DNA of 64,000 nt from Eunapius fragilis (GCA_963681505.1 OY811985.1:1908713-1972712); one strand, 5' to 3'; positions 34,067-44,923 are shown, numbered from the stretch's first letter. Numbers and translations: made by a program. Notes: generated from the sequence alone by a model not told the origin.

Positions 34067-34696
34067 CGCGAGTATGTGGTTGAGTCGTCTACGGCCGTTA
34101 AACATCCTTAATTACGAGACGCATTTATATGCGCCTCCGGCCGGTAATCAGTTAAGCAAAAGTACCTATTTGGGTGTTAAAAAAATTAAGGAAACAAGTA
34201 AATAAAAACATTCTCACTGAGAAAGTTGGTGGGATATAGGCTTTGCAGGCAAATAGTATACTGGTGTAAAAAGCAAGGAAACAAGTTTTATCAGAAGGGA
34301 AAATGTACTAGTCCTATATTTAGCACAGAAACAGCATATGCCTTAGTCGAAGTGTGCTAAATATAGGAGTAGTACATTTTCCCTTCTGATAAAACTTGTT
34401 TCCTTGCTTTTTACACCAGTATACTATTTGCCTGCAAAACCTATATCCCACCAACATTTACTTGTATAAATAACCTGTCTTGAATGACCGGCTGACTTTC
34501 GATCTTGGTGTGATTGAAATACTAACCCTGGTAGGCAAGCGCGAAGTAAGACATCACTTTATTTAAGAAAAAGATGGCTCAGAAAGATGCTGCAATAAAA
34601 CATTTGAAAACTGAAAACATATATTGTTGAAGCAAACAAGTATAGATGGTGTGAAATAACCCACTCAGAAGAAAACTGCAAAAAAAACTGCAGGAT

Positions 34697-35032
34697 GTGG
34701 CTGATGGAAAGGCCCAGCTGCATGACGAGTTCCCAGAACTACAGGATAATCAGAGAAGCACCATTACTGCAATACTCACCAATCCAGCCATAATTATTGG
34801 ATTTCACTTTGAACATATGTGGTTTGTAGACAACCAAAATGTCCTTTACCAAGGTCATGTCTTATCAGTAAAGTGTTCCAAAAGGTCAAATATGCCAAAA
34901 TTTACTGCTACCTACATGTACTGGAAACACGATGAAAATCAGGATGAAGGAGATGACGTTACTATGGCCGTTTATGAGTTCTTAGTTGACTGTGTTACTG
35001 ATGACCTGCAAATACCTGAAAATGTTATTTAA
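34697..35032 (+). pseudogene. C-terminal fragment of a transposon-type protein, unrecognised
   Basis: The 111-codon frame contains GFHFEHMWFVDNQNVLYQGH followed by VLSVKCSKRS and ends with VYEFLVDCVTDDLQIPENVI. The layout (a short Tudor-like strand set then an acidic C-terminus) resembles the tail of multicopy invertebrate proteins I believe to be transposon-derived. Protein-like wording continues a little upstream of the ATG, so the frame is probably the end of a longer decayed gene. A precise family cannot be given. Confidence 0.4.
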
Positions 35033-35034
35033 TC

Positions 35035-35570
35035 TAATTTGTATGCATATATATGTGTACCCTACATGTAGTTATATTCTGTCAAGATAATATTGAGTGG
35101 TACAATAGCTGCAGTAAAGAGAACATAAACCGGTCACAATTTTTTATACGATCGCGCATACCATACTACCGTTCACTCAAAATGTAGTCTTTGGAACGCT
35201 GTAACTTTTGATGTACTAAACCAAATATCAAGCTTAAGGTGTCATTCTGCTGCATTTGTATTGCTCTTTTTGATGATAATAAAATCGCAACACAAAACAC
35301 GATTTCAAAGAAATCTTGAAGTACCTACTTTAATTGTTTGGCATAGGGCCTACTCTATTTAAATACGTTATTACTGGTTACAATTTTGGCCGAGGAGGGT
35401 GAAGAACCCGGAGCACCCTCTCTGGGATACGTTAGCTTCGGCTATATATATATATTTGTAACCGTTAATTATTAACGATAACGTATTTGCTGTGGGCCAA
35501 ACAAAGGGCCCCCACTTTTTGTATCGGACACCTGAAGCGGACAGCACCTCCCCCCAAGGGCGTAGAAAAG
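35035..35570. other. No identified gene
   Basis: AT-rich interval followed by a short TATATA tract near 35440; nothing supported. Confidence 0.4.
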
Positions 35571-35990
35571 TTTTAAAGGGTGGGGAGGGGGGGGGGGGGG
35601 GGGGGGGGGCTAAATGTGGTTGGGCGTTTAGACCCGCGATACGACAAGCGGGGGGGCTGTCCGTTTCAGGCCCGATACGAAAAGCAAGGGGGGTGGGGGG
35701 GGGGGGGGGGGGGTGGTGTGCTGTACACTTCAGGCACAATACAAAAGGCGGGGGGGTTAGGGGGTGGGTGTGGCTGCTTAGCAGAAGAGGGGGAGGTACC
35801 TTACATGAAAGGGCAACTCTATGATCTATTGCGCTTCACAATTGATTATTAACGACTTCAGAGATTTTAATAACTCAAGTGCAAAAATCTGGGGAGCTAA
35901 AGCCCCCCCCCCCCCCCCCCCCCCCACCCCTGTTTTCATATCGAGTCTGACCTGAAGCACCCCCTTCGCTGAAATCCTGGATACGCCACT
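35570..35990. repeat. Poly-G/poly-C-rich degenerate interspersed repeats
   Basis: Three G runs (35588-35609, 35695-35713 and near 35750) are separated by copies of CAGGC(C/A)CGATAC-like sequence, and a C run lies at 35905-35925. The end GAAATCCTGGATACGCCACTG is the inverted form of the GGATCCAGGATT-type repeat. G-run lengths are likely assembly artefacts. Confidence 0.6.
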
Positions 35991-36080
35991 GATGGTGGAG
36001 TATGCTATGTCTCTGCAAACAACTATGTGCATGTTTTGCTCCTCGAATACAAAGTCCTTCCCTAAATCAAAATGTCTCTA

Positions 36081-36280
36081 NNNNNNNNNNNNNNNNNNNN
36101 NNNNNNNNNNNNNNNNNNNNNNNNNNNNNNNNNNNNNNNNNNNNNNNNNNNNNNNNNNNNNNNNNNNNNNNNNNNNNNNNNNNNNNNNNNNNNNNNNNNN
36201 NNNNNNNNNNNNNNNNNNNNNNNNNNNNNNNNNNNNNNNNNNNNNNNNNNNNNNNNNNNNNNNNNNNNNNNNNNNNNNNN
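36081..36280. other. Assembly gap (200 N)
   Basis: Exactly 200 N bases, a typical scaffold placeholder, so the real gap length is unknown. Confidence 0.99.
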
Positions 36281-36398
36281 GTCACTATGACCGAAATATA
36301 GATCATTCTCATACCTCCCTATATGCTGTCCCCCACTTCCTTTCCATTTCTTCCCTCCTCTTCCTCCCCTCCTTCCCCTCCTCCCTCCATCCACCTAG

Positions 36399-36602
36399 GC
36401 CCAGAAGGCACATGCAGCAGGCAATACTGCTGTTGCCTTTAGCAAGGCCAACACTGCTCATCGGCTGATGACAGCAGCTCTGGTCTATGCTGTGGTTGGA
36501 TGTATCAGTTACATTGTGATTTCCATCATTGCAGTTTCAGTTGGTGTTATAGTCAGTGCTGCTGCTTCTTCCTCTTACTATGATAGTCTAAATTCCTCTT
36601 GA
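36399..36602 (+). CDS. Last exon of a CD225/dispanin-family membrane protein
   Basis: After a polypyrimidine tract and CACCTAG acceptor, an in-phase exon encodes 67 residues and a stop: AQKAHAAGNTAVAFSKANTA, a short linker, then a hydrophobic helix (LVYAVVGCISYIVISIIAVS) and a small Ala/Ser tail. This is the second half of a CD225 domain: the conserved A-x2-A-x2-G-x-(4-6)-A-x2-SK-A loop followed by the second membrane segment. Dispanins are two-pass membrane proteins that include IFITM proteins. The first membrane segment should be encoded upstream, in the N gap or beyond. I place it in the family, not in a named subgroup. Confidence 0.6.
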   Translation, partial: AQKAHAAGNTAVAFSKANTAHRLMTAALVYAVVGCISYIVISIIAVSVGVIVSAAASSSYYDSLNSS

Positions 36603-37114
36603 GCTCCCGTTGGGTATCAAAGGAATAATGGTTGACATAGCTGCATCTAGAGATGACTAAAGCCATATTGCACTGTACTTCATAGCTAAGTTTAGTGTAT
36701 TCTCTCAGGACTACAAGATTTGCACATTTGTTTAGTTGCGTCTGTATGAAATTAGCAACACTGAAAGCTATAGATATGCCAAAGTGCATGTTATCCTAAT
36801 TATATAATACACACTTAACAAAACTCATAACTTGATGCAATTCTCTAATCAGTCTCAAAATGCAAAAAAATAGTTTCATTAATGCTTCACTTTTATGTTG
36901 TTGATGAACAAATTAATGCCCTATTGAATGACCTTTGAGCAGTATAGCCAACCCAAAGGGATATGGGTTAAGAATATGGTTTTGGTTTCAACTATAGGTG
37001 TTGATGCATAGTCACAGGCAGTGAAGGCCTCATGTCATGCTGTTGATATGCATACATGAGAGTCTGTACATGTAAAAAAGCATTCAAGGCATTATGATCA
37101 TGCATGTCATTAAC
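36603..37114. other. 3' flank of the CD225-like gene, no gene seen
   Basis: AT-rich sequence containing the likely 3' untranslated region; no clear AATAAA signal was found close to the stop. Confidence 0.35.

Positions 37115-37115
<1 letters not shown>

Positions 37116-37184
<69 letters not shown>
37116..37184. repeat. (CA)n microsatellite
   Basis: About 67 bases of CA repeats. Confidence 0.95.
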
Positions 37185-37187
<3 letters not shown>

Positions 37188-37449
37188 TGTGCATCCTTTG
37201 TGCTTTGCCATGATTATTTCAATCTATAGTTTGCATTGAAGAAACGACGGCGGGCAAGTCTTGGAACTTTATCTGCTCTGTATCCTACATTAGTACACAC
37301 GAAAGAACATCACAATTTGAGCAGCTGCAATTCTGGGTTATTTTCACCCATGGGGCTTGAACTGTGGATCAGCTTCTTCAATAAAAAAATTAGTGGTTCC
37401 CTGCTCAGTTGTACATGTACTCATGCAGCATCTTGCCCATTAGCTGGTC

Positions 37450-37740
37450 GTGAGTAACAGATACGGCAGCAATGGTATAATATATCGGAACCTATCCTGC
37501 AGTATCATGAAGTCATTAAAAACGTGTCTAGCAAGACATAGTGGCGATCGAGCGATATCAAAAAGGAGAACAATCCTGCGTTGTTTCCATGTCATAAGAC
37601 TGTGTACTTTTAGTGAACAAAAATACCGTCCGTACCCAGTCCCATCTAAAATTTCTCCTCCGTCGTCATCGGGATAGCATAACCATAACTCACGACAGGA
37701 ACGTTTTTAAAGCACGCCAAGTGTACCAATCGGTTCGGGA
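37450..37740 (+). repeat. Degenerate family B relative
   Basis: ATATCGGAAC, TAAAAATACCGTCCGTACCCAGTCCC-type wording and AACTCACGACAGGAACGTTT correspond in order to parts of 31512-31800 and 41964-42190. Divergence is high. Confidence 0.45.
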
Positions 37741-38090
37741 TGTGCCCCAATGTTATCTTCAGGTAAATGTTTGGTCATTTTAATAGACACCGGTGCAATG
37801 GCTGAACAAACAACATCATATGACCATACTCAATGACAATGAAATTATAACGTAAGACAGTAATTTTCTAAAATCTAATAATATAAGGTTGTTATATTGC
37901 TGGTCCTGGTCGAACTCCTGTTACCATCCTAATATAGATGCTATCCTGATTTATGTCGTAGGACATGTTAAACTAAGCCAGCATCCACGTTTCACTCACC
38001 TTTTAAAAACATTTCTTTTCCACTGATCACAATATTCCTGTATCAACTTGCAGGAGAACCTCAGCTCTGCAGAGGGTTCCAGTTGCACAT

Positions 38091-38091
<1 letters not shown>

Positions 38092-38124
<33 letters not shown>
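38092..38124. repeat. Poly-G run
   Basis: About 32 G bases; length probably unreliable. The flanks 37741-38338 show no gene. Confidence 0.85.
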
Positions 38125-38125
<1 letters not shown>

Positions 38126-38339
38126 AGGGAGGTACTGGTACAAAACATCCCTTTATCCCCTACTGTTAATTGAACTTTTGTTCTTCACAATAAAGTGGCC
38201 TGCCATTTTGAGTTCAAACTGGCAACAGGATTTTGTGCTGCCATATATTTCAACCACTAAAGTATTAGCTGACCATCATCATCTTGAATCTAACCTATAA
38301 TTTTTCAGCAACAATAAACCAAGTGTGGTTTATATTTTC

Positions 38340-38748
38340 AGAATTCGGCCCTTAAAGAAGCAATGCTGGAGATAAAAACTTTATTACATATGTCATCATC
38401 AAAGACTGCAAGACCTTCACTGATCAAAGATTATGGAGTTGATCTAGTAAGGTGCACATGATGAATGTAACTTTGCACATTTTTCATCTGAATTGGCAGT
38501 GCATACTAGCAGCATATATGTGCACATACTACATACAATATAATTCTCACTTCATCAGAGGGGTGAGATAGCCAAGAGATATTGCGTTAATGATTAAATC
38601 TAGAGCTGTTTATCTTACTTCATCATCCCTTCTCTCCCACTCCATTCCCTCTCCCTTCTTCATACTCTCCAGAGTGCATGTACTGACACACTCACCTACA
38701 GAACACCAGCAGCCATTCAGGATAAGATGGACCAGTTCATTGGCACAG
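38340..38748 (+). CDS. Two candidate exons of an unrecognised gene
   Basis: After TTTTCAG at about 38333-38340 an exon of roughly 36 codons reads NSALKEAMLEIKTLLHMSSS and ends YGVDL at a GTAAGG donor. A second exon begins after TCTCCAG near 38671 with SACTDTLTYRTPAAIQDKMD and ends QFIGTG at a GT donor near 38747. Both keep phase 0 and have sensible splice sites, which is why I list them. No further exon was fixed, although ASSLVQLIITAASDNALYHG near 41503-41562 could be a later one on the same strand. Function unknown. Confidence 0.35.
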
Positions 38749-38774
38749 GTAGAAGGGTATTTGGCCTTGCTTGG

Positions 38775-38870
38775 GACCCTAGTGAGGTGGGTGTGGTTAA
38801 CTCTAGTGAGGTGGGTGAGGTTACCACTAGTGAGGTGGGTGTGGTTAACTCTAGGAGGTGGGTGTGGTTA
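38775..38870. repeat. Short tandem repeat of CTAGTGAGGTGGGTGTGGTTA
   Basis: Four imperfect copies of a unit of about 24-33 bases, directly after the candidate exon. Confidence 0.8.
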
Positions 38871-39424
38871 CATTTATCGTGATGGTGTGTGATCATCTTC
38901 GCATGACTTATTGACAAGTGCTCATGGATCTATTTCACCTTTTATTTTTGTGTGTTAACTATTCTATTTTATACACGGTGTCTATGAGCGTTAAAAATAA
39001 GCTGTGTTGTATATATTTAGGCGGTACTGGGAGAGAGTCATGGCGAAGAGGAGTGTGGTTGTGTGATACGTGTGGTGTATGTGTAATGTGATGTTTAATG
39101 TACTGTGATGTGGGTGTGATATAGTTTATCACACACATCACATCACAATATGTGTGCATGCGCACATTGGACCACGTGTGAATGGTAATAACTTCTCTTC
39201 TAATTAGAAGGAAAGCACTACAAGTAAAGATGTAAGGATGGCCTGGTAAGTATACCACATCAGTTATCTCATCAGTTATTACATCACAAATCATTTGTGC
39301 CCTAAACTTGCACATCGCCAGCAACATTATTAGTTGTTTAGTTTCTATTATATCATCATACTTATACTGTCCCTCCTATTTGAAATTTTTTGTGTCTTTT
39401 TGATTACTTCCAAATTTGCACCTC

Positions 39425-39600
39425 TTTTTATGACACGTGATATCCCATAAAGCATGGCTCTTTCCCTAAATGGGAGGGGGTAGGGGATGGTCAGATGGGC
39501 GTAGTGGTTACACCAATGTAATCACAGTGCAAGGTTAGTGGCTCAAATCATACCGAGGTACAAATTTCAACACCAGCCCAACCCAGGCAGCCTAGCATGC
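39425..39600 (+). repeat. tRNA-derived SINE copy
   Basis: CCCATAAAGCATGGCTCTTT, then GGGCGTAGTGGTTACACC (A-box-like) and TTAGTGGCTCAAATCATACC (B-box-like), matches the minus-strand copy at 13150-13378. It ends in a short less conserved tail. Flanking 38871-39424 and 39601-40440 show no supported gene. Confidence 0.7.
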
Positions 39601-40440
39601 ATATAAGATAACCAATTTACTGCACTGGGTATAAGGAATTGAACAAATATTCTATTGCATTTTTAAGCAGATTTGTAATCCTCTACAATACAATGGGGTC
39701 CGTACAGTTTTTTTTTTTTTGCCCCCCGCCCCATACTAAAACCTAGCAAAATACTCCAAGAATGTTTTTGGACATCATGAGCATGCAGTACAATGAATAG
39801 GGCATAGGCACATTAGCTCGTACACATAGAACCTCTGATTGTGAGTGTCATTGTGAGAATGTGTTGTGAGAATGTGGTTGCACAGGCACAAATTCTTTGC
39901 AGGAGTGAAAATACATTGTACAATGAATTGCAATACACCAAGACGGGATGATCTTTTTGTCATGAATGAAGTCGGGTGCTCGACTGGACATTTGAAGCAA
40001 AGATTCTTGATGACATTATATGCATATGATATTTTCAGCTATGAAAGTTAATAACTTGATTATTTTAACTGGTGGTACTGCAGCTACCCCCCAGCTGTAG
40101 GAAGGCCATTGGGGCTAACAGGTTTCATATGCCTTCATATAGTTTGTGTATGAGTGTCACACTAGTGGTAAGCCGCACTTTAGAAGCAATGGCCAAATGT
40201 TCACAGCATCATAAGCCTTCTTAGTTTCAAAGAAGCAGATGTGTAGAGGGCACTGCTGCTCGCCAACTTTCTCCTGTTTTCGTCTTGTAACAAAAACTGT
40301 GTCATTATGTAGATGTACATCAACACTTCTTCCTAGCATCTTGCATACTGTGATCTCAGATAGTTGTTGAAGCTTCGCTGTCATCTGAGTTAGTGTATGC
40401 TCGTGATGACTATGATAAGATGGGACAGGCAAATATATTT

Positions 40441-40566
40441 AGGCGTGGTGCTCTTGGGTGCTGGTGCTAGGTGTGGTGCTCACGGGTGATGGTGCTCCCA
40501 GGTGTGGTGCTCTTGGGTGCTGGTGCTCTCAGGTGTGGTGCTTGTGGGTGCTGGTGCTCTTGGGAG
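40441..40566. repeat. Minisatellite of GGTGTGGTGCTCTTGGGTGC units
   Basis: About four imperfect copies, 32-36 bases each. Confidence 0.8.
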
Positions 40567-40649
40567 ATAAGCGACTCAAGAGTCATTCTCCTGCCATACA
40601 ATATTTTGATAATGGCACCTCACTTCATAGTATGGGTACAGGGTACATT

Positions 40650-41440
40650 AGAAGGTATGGTGGGAAGGTGAGGTGGTAGGAAGGTGAGGAGTGATGTGCA
40701 TAGTGGGAAGGTGAGGAGTGATGAGGGCGGTGGGAAGGTGAGGGTGATGAGGGTGGTGGGCAGGTGAGGGTATGATGAGGATGGTGGGAAGATGTGGAGT
40801 GATGAGGGTGGTGGGAAGGTGAGGAGTGATGAGGGTGGTGGAAAGGTGAGGAGTGATAAGGGTGGTGGGAAGGTGAGGAGTGATGATGATGGTGGGAAGG
40901 TGAGGAGTGATGAGGGTGGTGAAAGGTGAGGAGTGATGAGGGTGATGGGGTGGTGGGAAGGTGAGGAGTGATGAGGGTGGTGGGGTGATGAGGGTGGTGG
41001 GAAGGTAAGGTGTGATGAGGGTGGTGAGAAGGTGAGGGTGGTGGGAAGTGAGTGATGAGGGTGGTGGAAAGGTGAGGTGCGATGAAAGTGGTGGGAAGGT
41101 GAGTGATGAGGGTCACAGGGAAAAATATCGTATTCCCAGCCTGGATTTTGTACAACGATCCCAGGTTGATAACGACTAAATCAACTGTGAATTTTGTTAA
41201 TAGCCTATCAACCTGGGAAATTCTGGGATCAACCTGGGATCGTTGTACAAAACCCAGGGTAAACCCAGGGCTGGGAATACGATATTTTTTTCCTGTGGGT
41301 GGTGGGAAGGTGAGGAGTGATGATGATGGTGGGAAAATGAGGAGTGATGAGGGTGGTGGAAAGGTGAGGAGTGATAAGGGTGGTGGGAGGGTAAGGAGTG
41401 ATGAGGTGGTGGGAAGGTGAGGAGTGATGAGGGTGATGAA
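40650..41440. repeat. Minisatellite, about 27-bp GTGGGAAGGTGAGGAGTGAT unit
   Basis: Roughly 20 copies with the core GTGGGAAGGTGAGGAGTGAT then GAGGGTG. The array is interrupted by a MITE at 41114-41297 and resumes directly afterwards. Confidence 0.92.
41114..41297. mobile_element. 184-bp MITE inserted into a minisatellite
   Basis: Ends CACAGGGAAAAATATCGTAT and the inverted CACAGGAAAAAAATATCGTAT form inverted repeats of about 28 bp; complementarity continues through GTACAACGATCCCAGGTTGA. GGT lies on both sides, a possible 3-bp duplication, although the host repeat is itself GGT-rich. No coding potential. Confidence 0.8.
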
Positions 41441-41963
41441 GTGGGATGAATTGTAATATTGTTATTTTAAGGTAAGCAGACATCTCATTCCACCCAAACA
41501 GGCCTCATCACTGGTGCAGCTCATCATTACTGCTGCATCTGATAATGCATTATATCATGGGTCTGTTGAAGGAGCGCATAATTAGATTTGCAACTTGATC
41601 AAATGAATTTCCTCACCCTCTGAGGAATGCAATGAGGTGAGAGGGTGGCATGTCTAGGTCTTTGTGGTACCATGACCGTGTGTCTAGGGGCCATGTGTGT
41701 GTGTGTGTCTACAGAGGTATTTTGTTGTGGTTTCAGTGTAGTGCCAACACACACACTCATACACACCTCATTATGTACCTACAAACACATCATAGCAATG
41801 ATCCTATACCATCATGATGCCACAGCTCCTTTGAGCTTGGATCGCCACCTATGTTTTACAATTGCAATGATAATTCTGATGTACCACCTATCCACATAAG
41901 ACACCCCACACCTATCCACATAATCACACCCCACACCTATTTGCATAATCACACCCCCACCCC
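41441..41963. other. No firm gene
   Basis: Contains the weak exon candidate near 41503-41590 (ending GAHN and stop) and a loose tandem of CCACACCTATCCACATAATCA at 41895-41965. Confidence 0.3.
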
Positions 41964-42190
41964 TATCGGAAGTTTCGCTTGAAACTTCCATATAGAATTT
42001 CACCCCAACAATGAATCTCATTAAAAAGGCGCAACCCGTCTCTAACAAGATTCCCGATGATCAGATCATCAAGTTTGTTATAGCAATCGAACTAGAAGTC
42101 AAACATGAGCAGTTTCGTCTTAGTCTTATGTCATAGAATCGCGCGGTTGCAGAGAATAAAAGTGTACTGTCTGCCAACGTACCCAGTCCC
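41964..42190 (+). repeat. Diverged family B copy (left end only)
   Basis: TATCGGAAGTTTCGCTTGAA, ACTTCCATATAG, GATGATCAGATCATC and TAGAATCGCGCGGTTG follow the order seen at 31512-31680 and, inverted, at 62409-62240. The right part including the foldback is absent. Confidence 0.65.
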
Positions 42191-42761
42191 AGAACATGGT
42201 CTTCTTCTTCCTCCTCCTCCTCCCCAGATCCCCAGAGTTAGGGCAATCTGGGGATCCTCTAGTTTCTGCAGTTGTTGGTGCAAGATATTGGAAGCCCTGA
42301 TGGCTGATGATGCGAAGTCTTCACAAAAGCTTTTATCTCCAATCGGTGAGCCAAGAATGACAAAATTGGGAACGTTTGATTGTGTAGTGATAGCATCATG
42401 AAAATCAGGTAGGGTTTTTTTTTTGTAACATGACGTAGATAAACAGTGCAAAAAAACCACCTATCAATTTTTTGTGCTCACGAGTGAAAGAATACTTTTA
42501 AAAATCATGCGATAATTTTTTCATCTTCAAAATCATTAATTCAACTTACACTGTGATACTGTAATTCCACTATAACATAAATGAATTGAACCCATGCATG
42601 GTAGAATCTTCACCTAATTTATACGCAAAACCTGCTTGTGATTACAATATATAGTTGCGTGACGTTTACTCTTCATACAGTGATTTTAAAGTTTAATCAG
42701 TGTATCTGATGGACAGCGACCCAGGTAATTACAAGACTTTAGAAATATAATTTATGACATA

Positions 42762-43372
42762 TCAGATTGGTGGCAAGTTCAGTTTAGCCTTAGTAGAGTA
42801 GCTCTAGGCCTCCGTCGGTTGGAGTTACATTGTTCAGCTGCTTACTTGGCATCAGTTATCAAAGCTGGTTGTGCAGAATTGATGACTACCAATTCGACCA
42901 GCTGTGCGTCATCTCATCTTCGGCCAACCATGCCCGTCTGTTATCTGTCTCATCACATCGTGCTTCCTCTTGGCTAGCTGTCGTTCCATCTAGGAGACTT
43001 AATCTTAGCTTGGAGCCAGAAGAGTTCCAGGTTGCCTCAAAATGGTGGCTTGGGATGGACACATCATCACCGCTACGTTGCCCTTACTGCCCTGACCACC
43101 AGCTGGATCCTCTTGGGCATCATACTGTGACATGCAAAGGGGGCGGGGTGGCTGGGGGAGGGGGTGATGTTGTTGTGCATCACAATATCTTGAGGGATGT
43201 TTTTGCCCAATTTTGTTATCAGGCTCGGCTTTGTGGTCAACTTGAGGCAGGTCACGGGTATGGAGGTGATAGTACAAATAGCCGGCCAGGTGGTGGCTTC
43301 TTGGCCTGGAAGTGTCCAGCTTGTGAGTGGTCGATCAGGTCATCCTCAATCTCAAGGTTAAGTGCATGCTAA
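42762..43372 (+). pseudogene. REL-endonuclease LINE fragment (copy 3)
   Basis: The fragment starts with the C-terminal RT/connection wording FSLSRVALGLRRLELHCSAA followed by YLASV. It then has RLNLSLEPEEFQVASKWWLG, a complete knuckle (CPYCPD, LDPLGHH, TC), HHNILRDVF, and RPGG where RPAD is expected. An insertion of a few Gly-rich codons lies after the knuckle, and the nuclease core PDX12-14D is lost. The copy is non-functional. It extends further upstream than copy 1 and helps place the family as an RT-bearing LINE. Confidence 0.75.
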
Positions 43373-43486
43373 AATTTCAGAATGTGGATCCAAGTCACCC
43401 CTTTGGACAAGATGGCTGCCCCACATTGTAAGTTGGAGCATTTACAATATGTTAATCATAAATTCATGAGATTGTTTCTTCTATAG

Positions 43487-43735
43487 ACACAGTCAATTCT
43501 CTCAAGTTCATGAATCCACAAAGGACACACCATATGAGTTAGTGTTGGTATTACCAGATGTTTCATTCAGAGGAAAGATAGATGAAGAAGACCTTAAAGA
43601 TGACACATGTGCCAAAGAGGAGGATAGCAGAAGGGAGCATAGTGAATTTGTTGTGGATAGAGTAGTACATATCGAGAAATCACCATACATTAGCGGTCAT
43701 CTTGCATTTTATTTCAAATTGAATTCTAAATGACC
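43487..43735 (+). CDS. Candidate terminal exon of an unrecognised gene
   Basis: After a TTCTATAG acceptor the frame reads HSQFSQVHESTKDTPYELVL, continues PDVSFRGKIDEEDLKDD and ends HLAFYFKLNSK with a stop at 43731-43733. An AATAAA signal lies at 43790-43795, at the expected distance for a polyadenylation site. The acidic-basic composition is unlike the LINE remnant before it. I could not find its upstream exons or a family. Confidence 0.45.
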
Positions 43736-43839
43736 TTAGAAAATACTAAAAATTGGTCTGAATTTGAATTGTAGTTTTCATTGCGTTCCAATAAAGCAAT
43801 TATATACAAAAATCAAGACAAAAAACGTAATTACCATCG

Positions 43840-43871
43840 TAGTCTCGTTCCCGGGTCTGGGGACGAGACTA
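43840..43871. mobile_element. Collapsed inverted-repeat pair TAGTCTCGT...ACGAGACTA
   Basis: TAGTCTCGTTCCC and GGGGACGAGACTA face each other with almost no spacer. Outside them, GTAATTACCA (43827-43836) and TGGTAATTAC (43874-43883) form another inverted pair. Similar GGTCTGGGTACGAGA wording occurs at 52773 and 63685. It may be a pair of transposon ends left after an internal deletion. Confidence 0.4.
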
Positions 43872-44267
43872 GCTGGTAATTACAATTACTGCTCAATAAC
43901 TTCAAATTAATGCAATTTTAATTGCGCTTCGTTAATAAATTCCTATACTCAAGCGCCCCACCCACCAGACAAGTGGTGGATGCACAAATAATAAAACTCG
44001 GACTTCCGCCGTGACATATATATTACTCGTTTATCAAGGCAGTCTGATAAACTTAAGCGGTACCCCCTACAGCCTTGGGAATCCTTGCATTGCCGTAGTT
44101 CTCTTTCAAGATATGTATGGCTACCGTTTTATTATTTTTTATTGTACGCTTTAAGTACTGTGACGTCACGTTGAGAACCTCATAGCAGGGCCTGTAATAA
44201 CCCTTGTTGTGTGGAAGTCCTGGGTAGCAATTCATGCATGTAGTGATGTATATTCAGGGTCTGGTGA

Positions 44268-44411
<144 letters not shown>

Positions 44412-44524
44412 GTTGCATGCTCATAAGGTTTCTTGACCACATCAGCAGTGGTCATGTGTAAACAGATCCCAAATTGAACTGTCACATCTACATGTAGAGC
44501 CAGGACAATGTCCCATGTCATGCC

Positions 44525-44527
<3 letters not shown>

Positions 44528-44610
<83 letters not shown>

Positions 44611-44641
44611 ACACACACACACACACACATACACACACACG
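44528..44641. repeat. Long (CA)n microsatellite, about 114 bp
   Basis: CA repeats with two small interruptions (CT, AT); the inverse of the tract at 44270-44407. Confidence 0.97.
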
Positions 44642-44869
44642 TGTGAATCATCATGAAAGTCCCCTGCTGTGCTGAAGCATTTGCCCATTGCCCATTGCGA
44701 CAGAAATCAGTTTATGTGGAGAGAACTGAAATGTTTACACTACCAAACAAATTCTATACATAACACACATACATGAAAAGTTTGATTCATGCACATGTTA
44801 GTGACCTCTGGCTGCCTCTGTTCTCTTCTCTAGACCTTACTCCAATATGGGTTGGTAGGCATGGCTCTG

Positions 44870-44923
<54 letters not shown>

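Larger units (their letters stand above)
31877..34151. mobile_element. piggyBac-like non-autonomous element (TTAA duplication), 2275 bp
   Basis: TTAA at 31873-31876 and 34152-34155 flanks inverted ends CCGATTACCGGCC and (inverted) CTGATTACCGGCC, 12 of 13 matching. The uninterrupted family B copy near 62033 has a single TTAA at the same point, showing the empty site directly. TTAA duplication is the piggyBac hallmark. The interior holds a GTGATGTGG minisatellite and a second transposon but no transposase. Confidence 0.82.
31512..34465 (+). mobile_element. Interspersed repeat family B copy, split by a TTAA-flanked insertion
   Basis: The halves 31512-31876 and 34152-34465 together match one continuous element at 61699-62409 (opposite strand). 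The match includes ACTTCCATATAGG near the left end, CTTCTTGAGAACACATAACT-type sequence, AGCAAAAGTACCTATTTGGG, and a terminal foldback of about 290 bp with GTTGGTGGGATATAGG arms. Removing the insertion at 31877-34151 restores a co-linear unit of about 680 bp. Degenerate relatives lie at 41964-42190, 37450-37720 and (foldback part) 53528-53770. The superfamily is unknown. Confidence 0.8.

Noticed and set aside
35492-35852. Gly-rich protein across the G runs
   Set aside because: Homopolymer G runs of uncertain length determine the frames; adjacent wording belongs to dispersed repeats.
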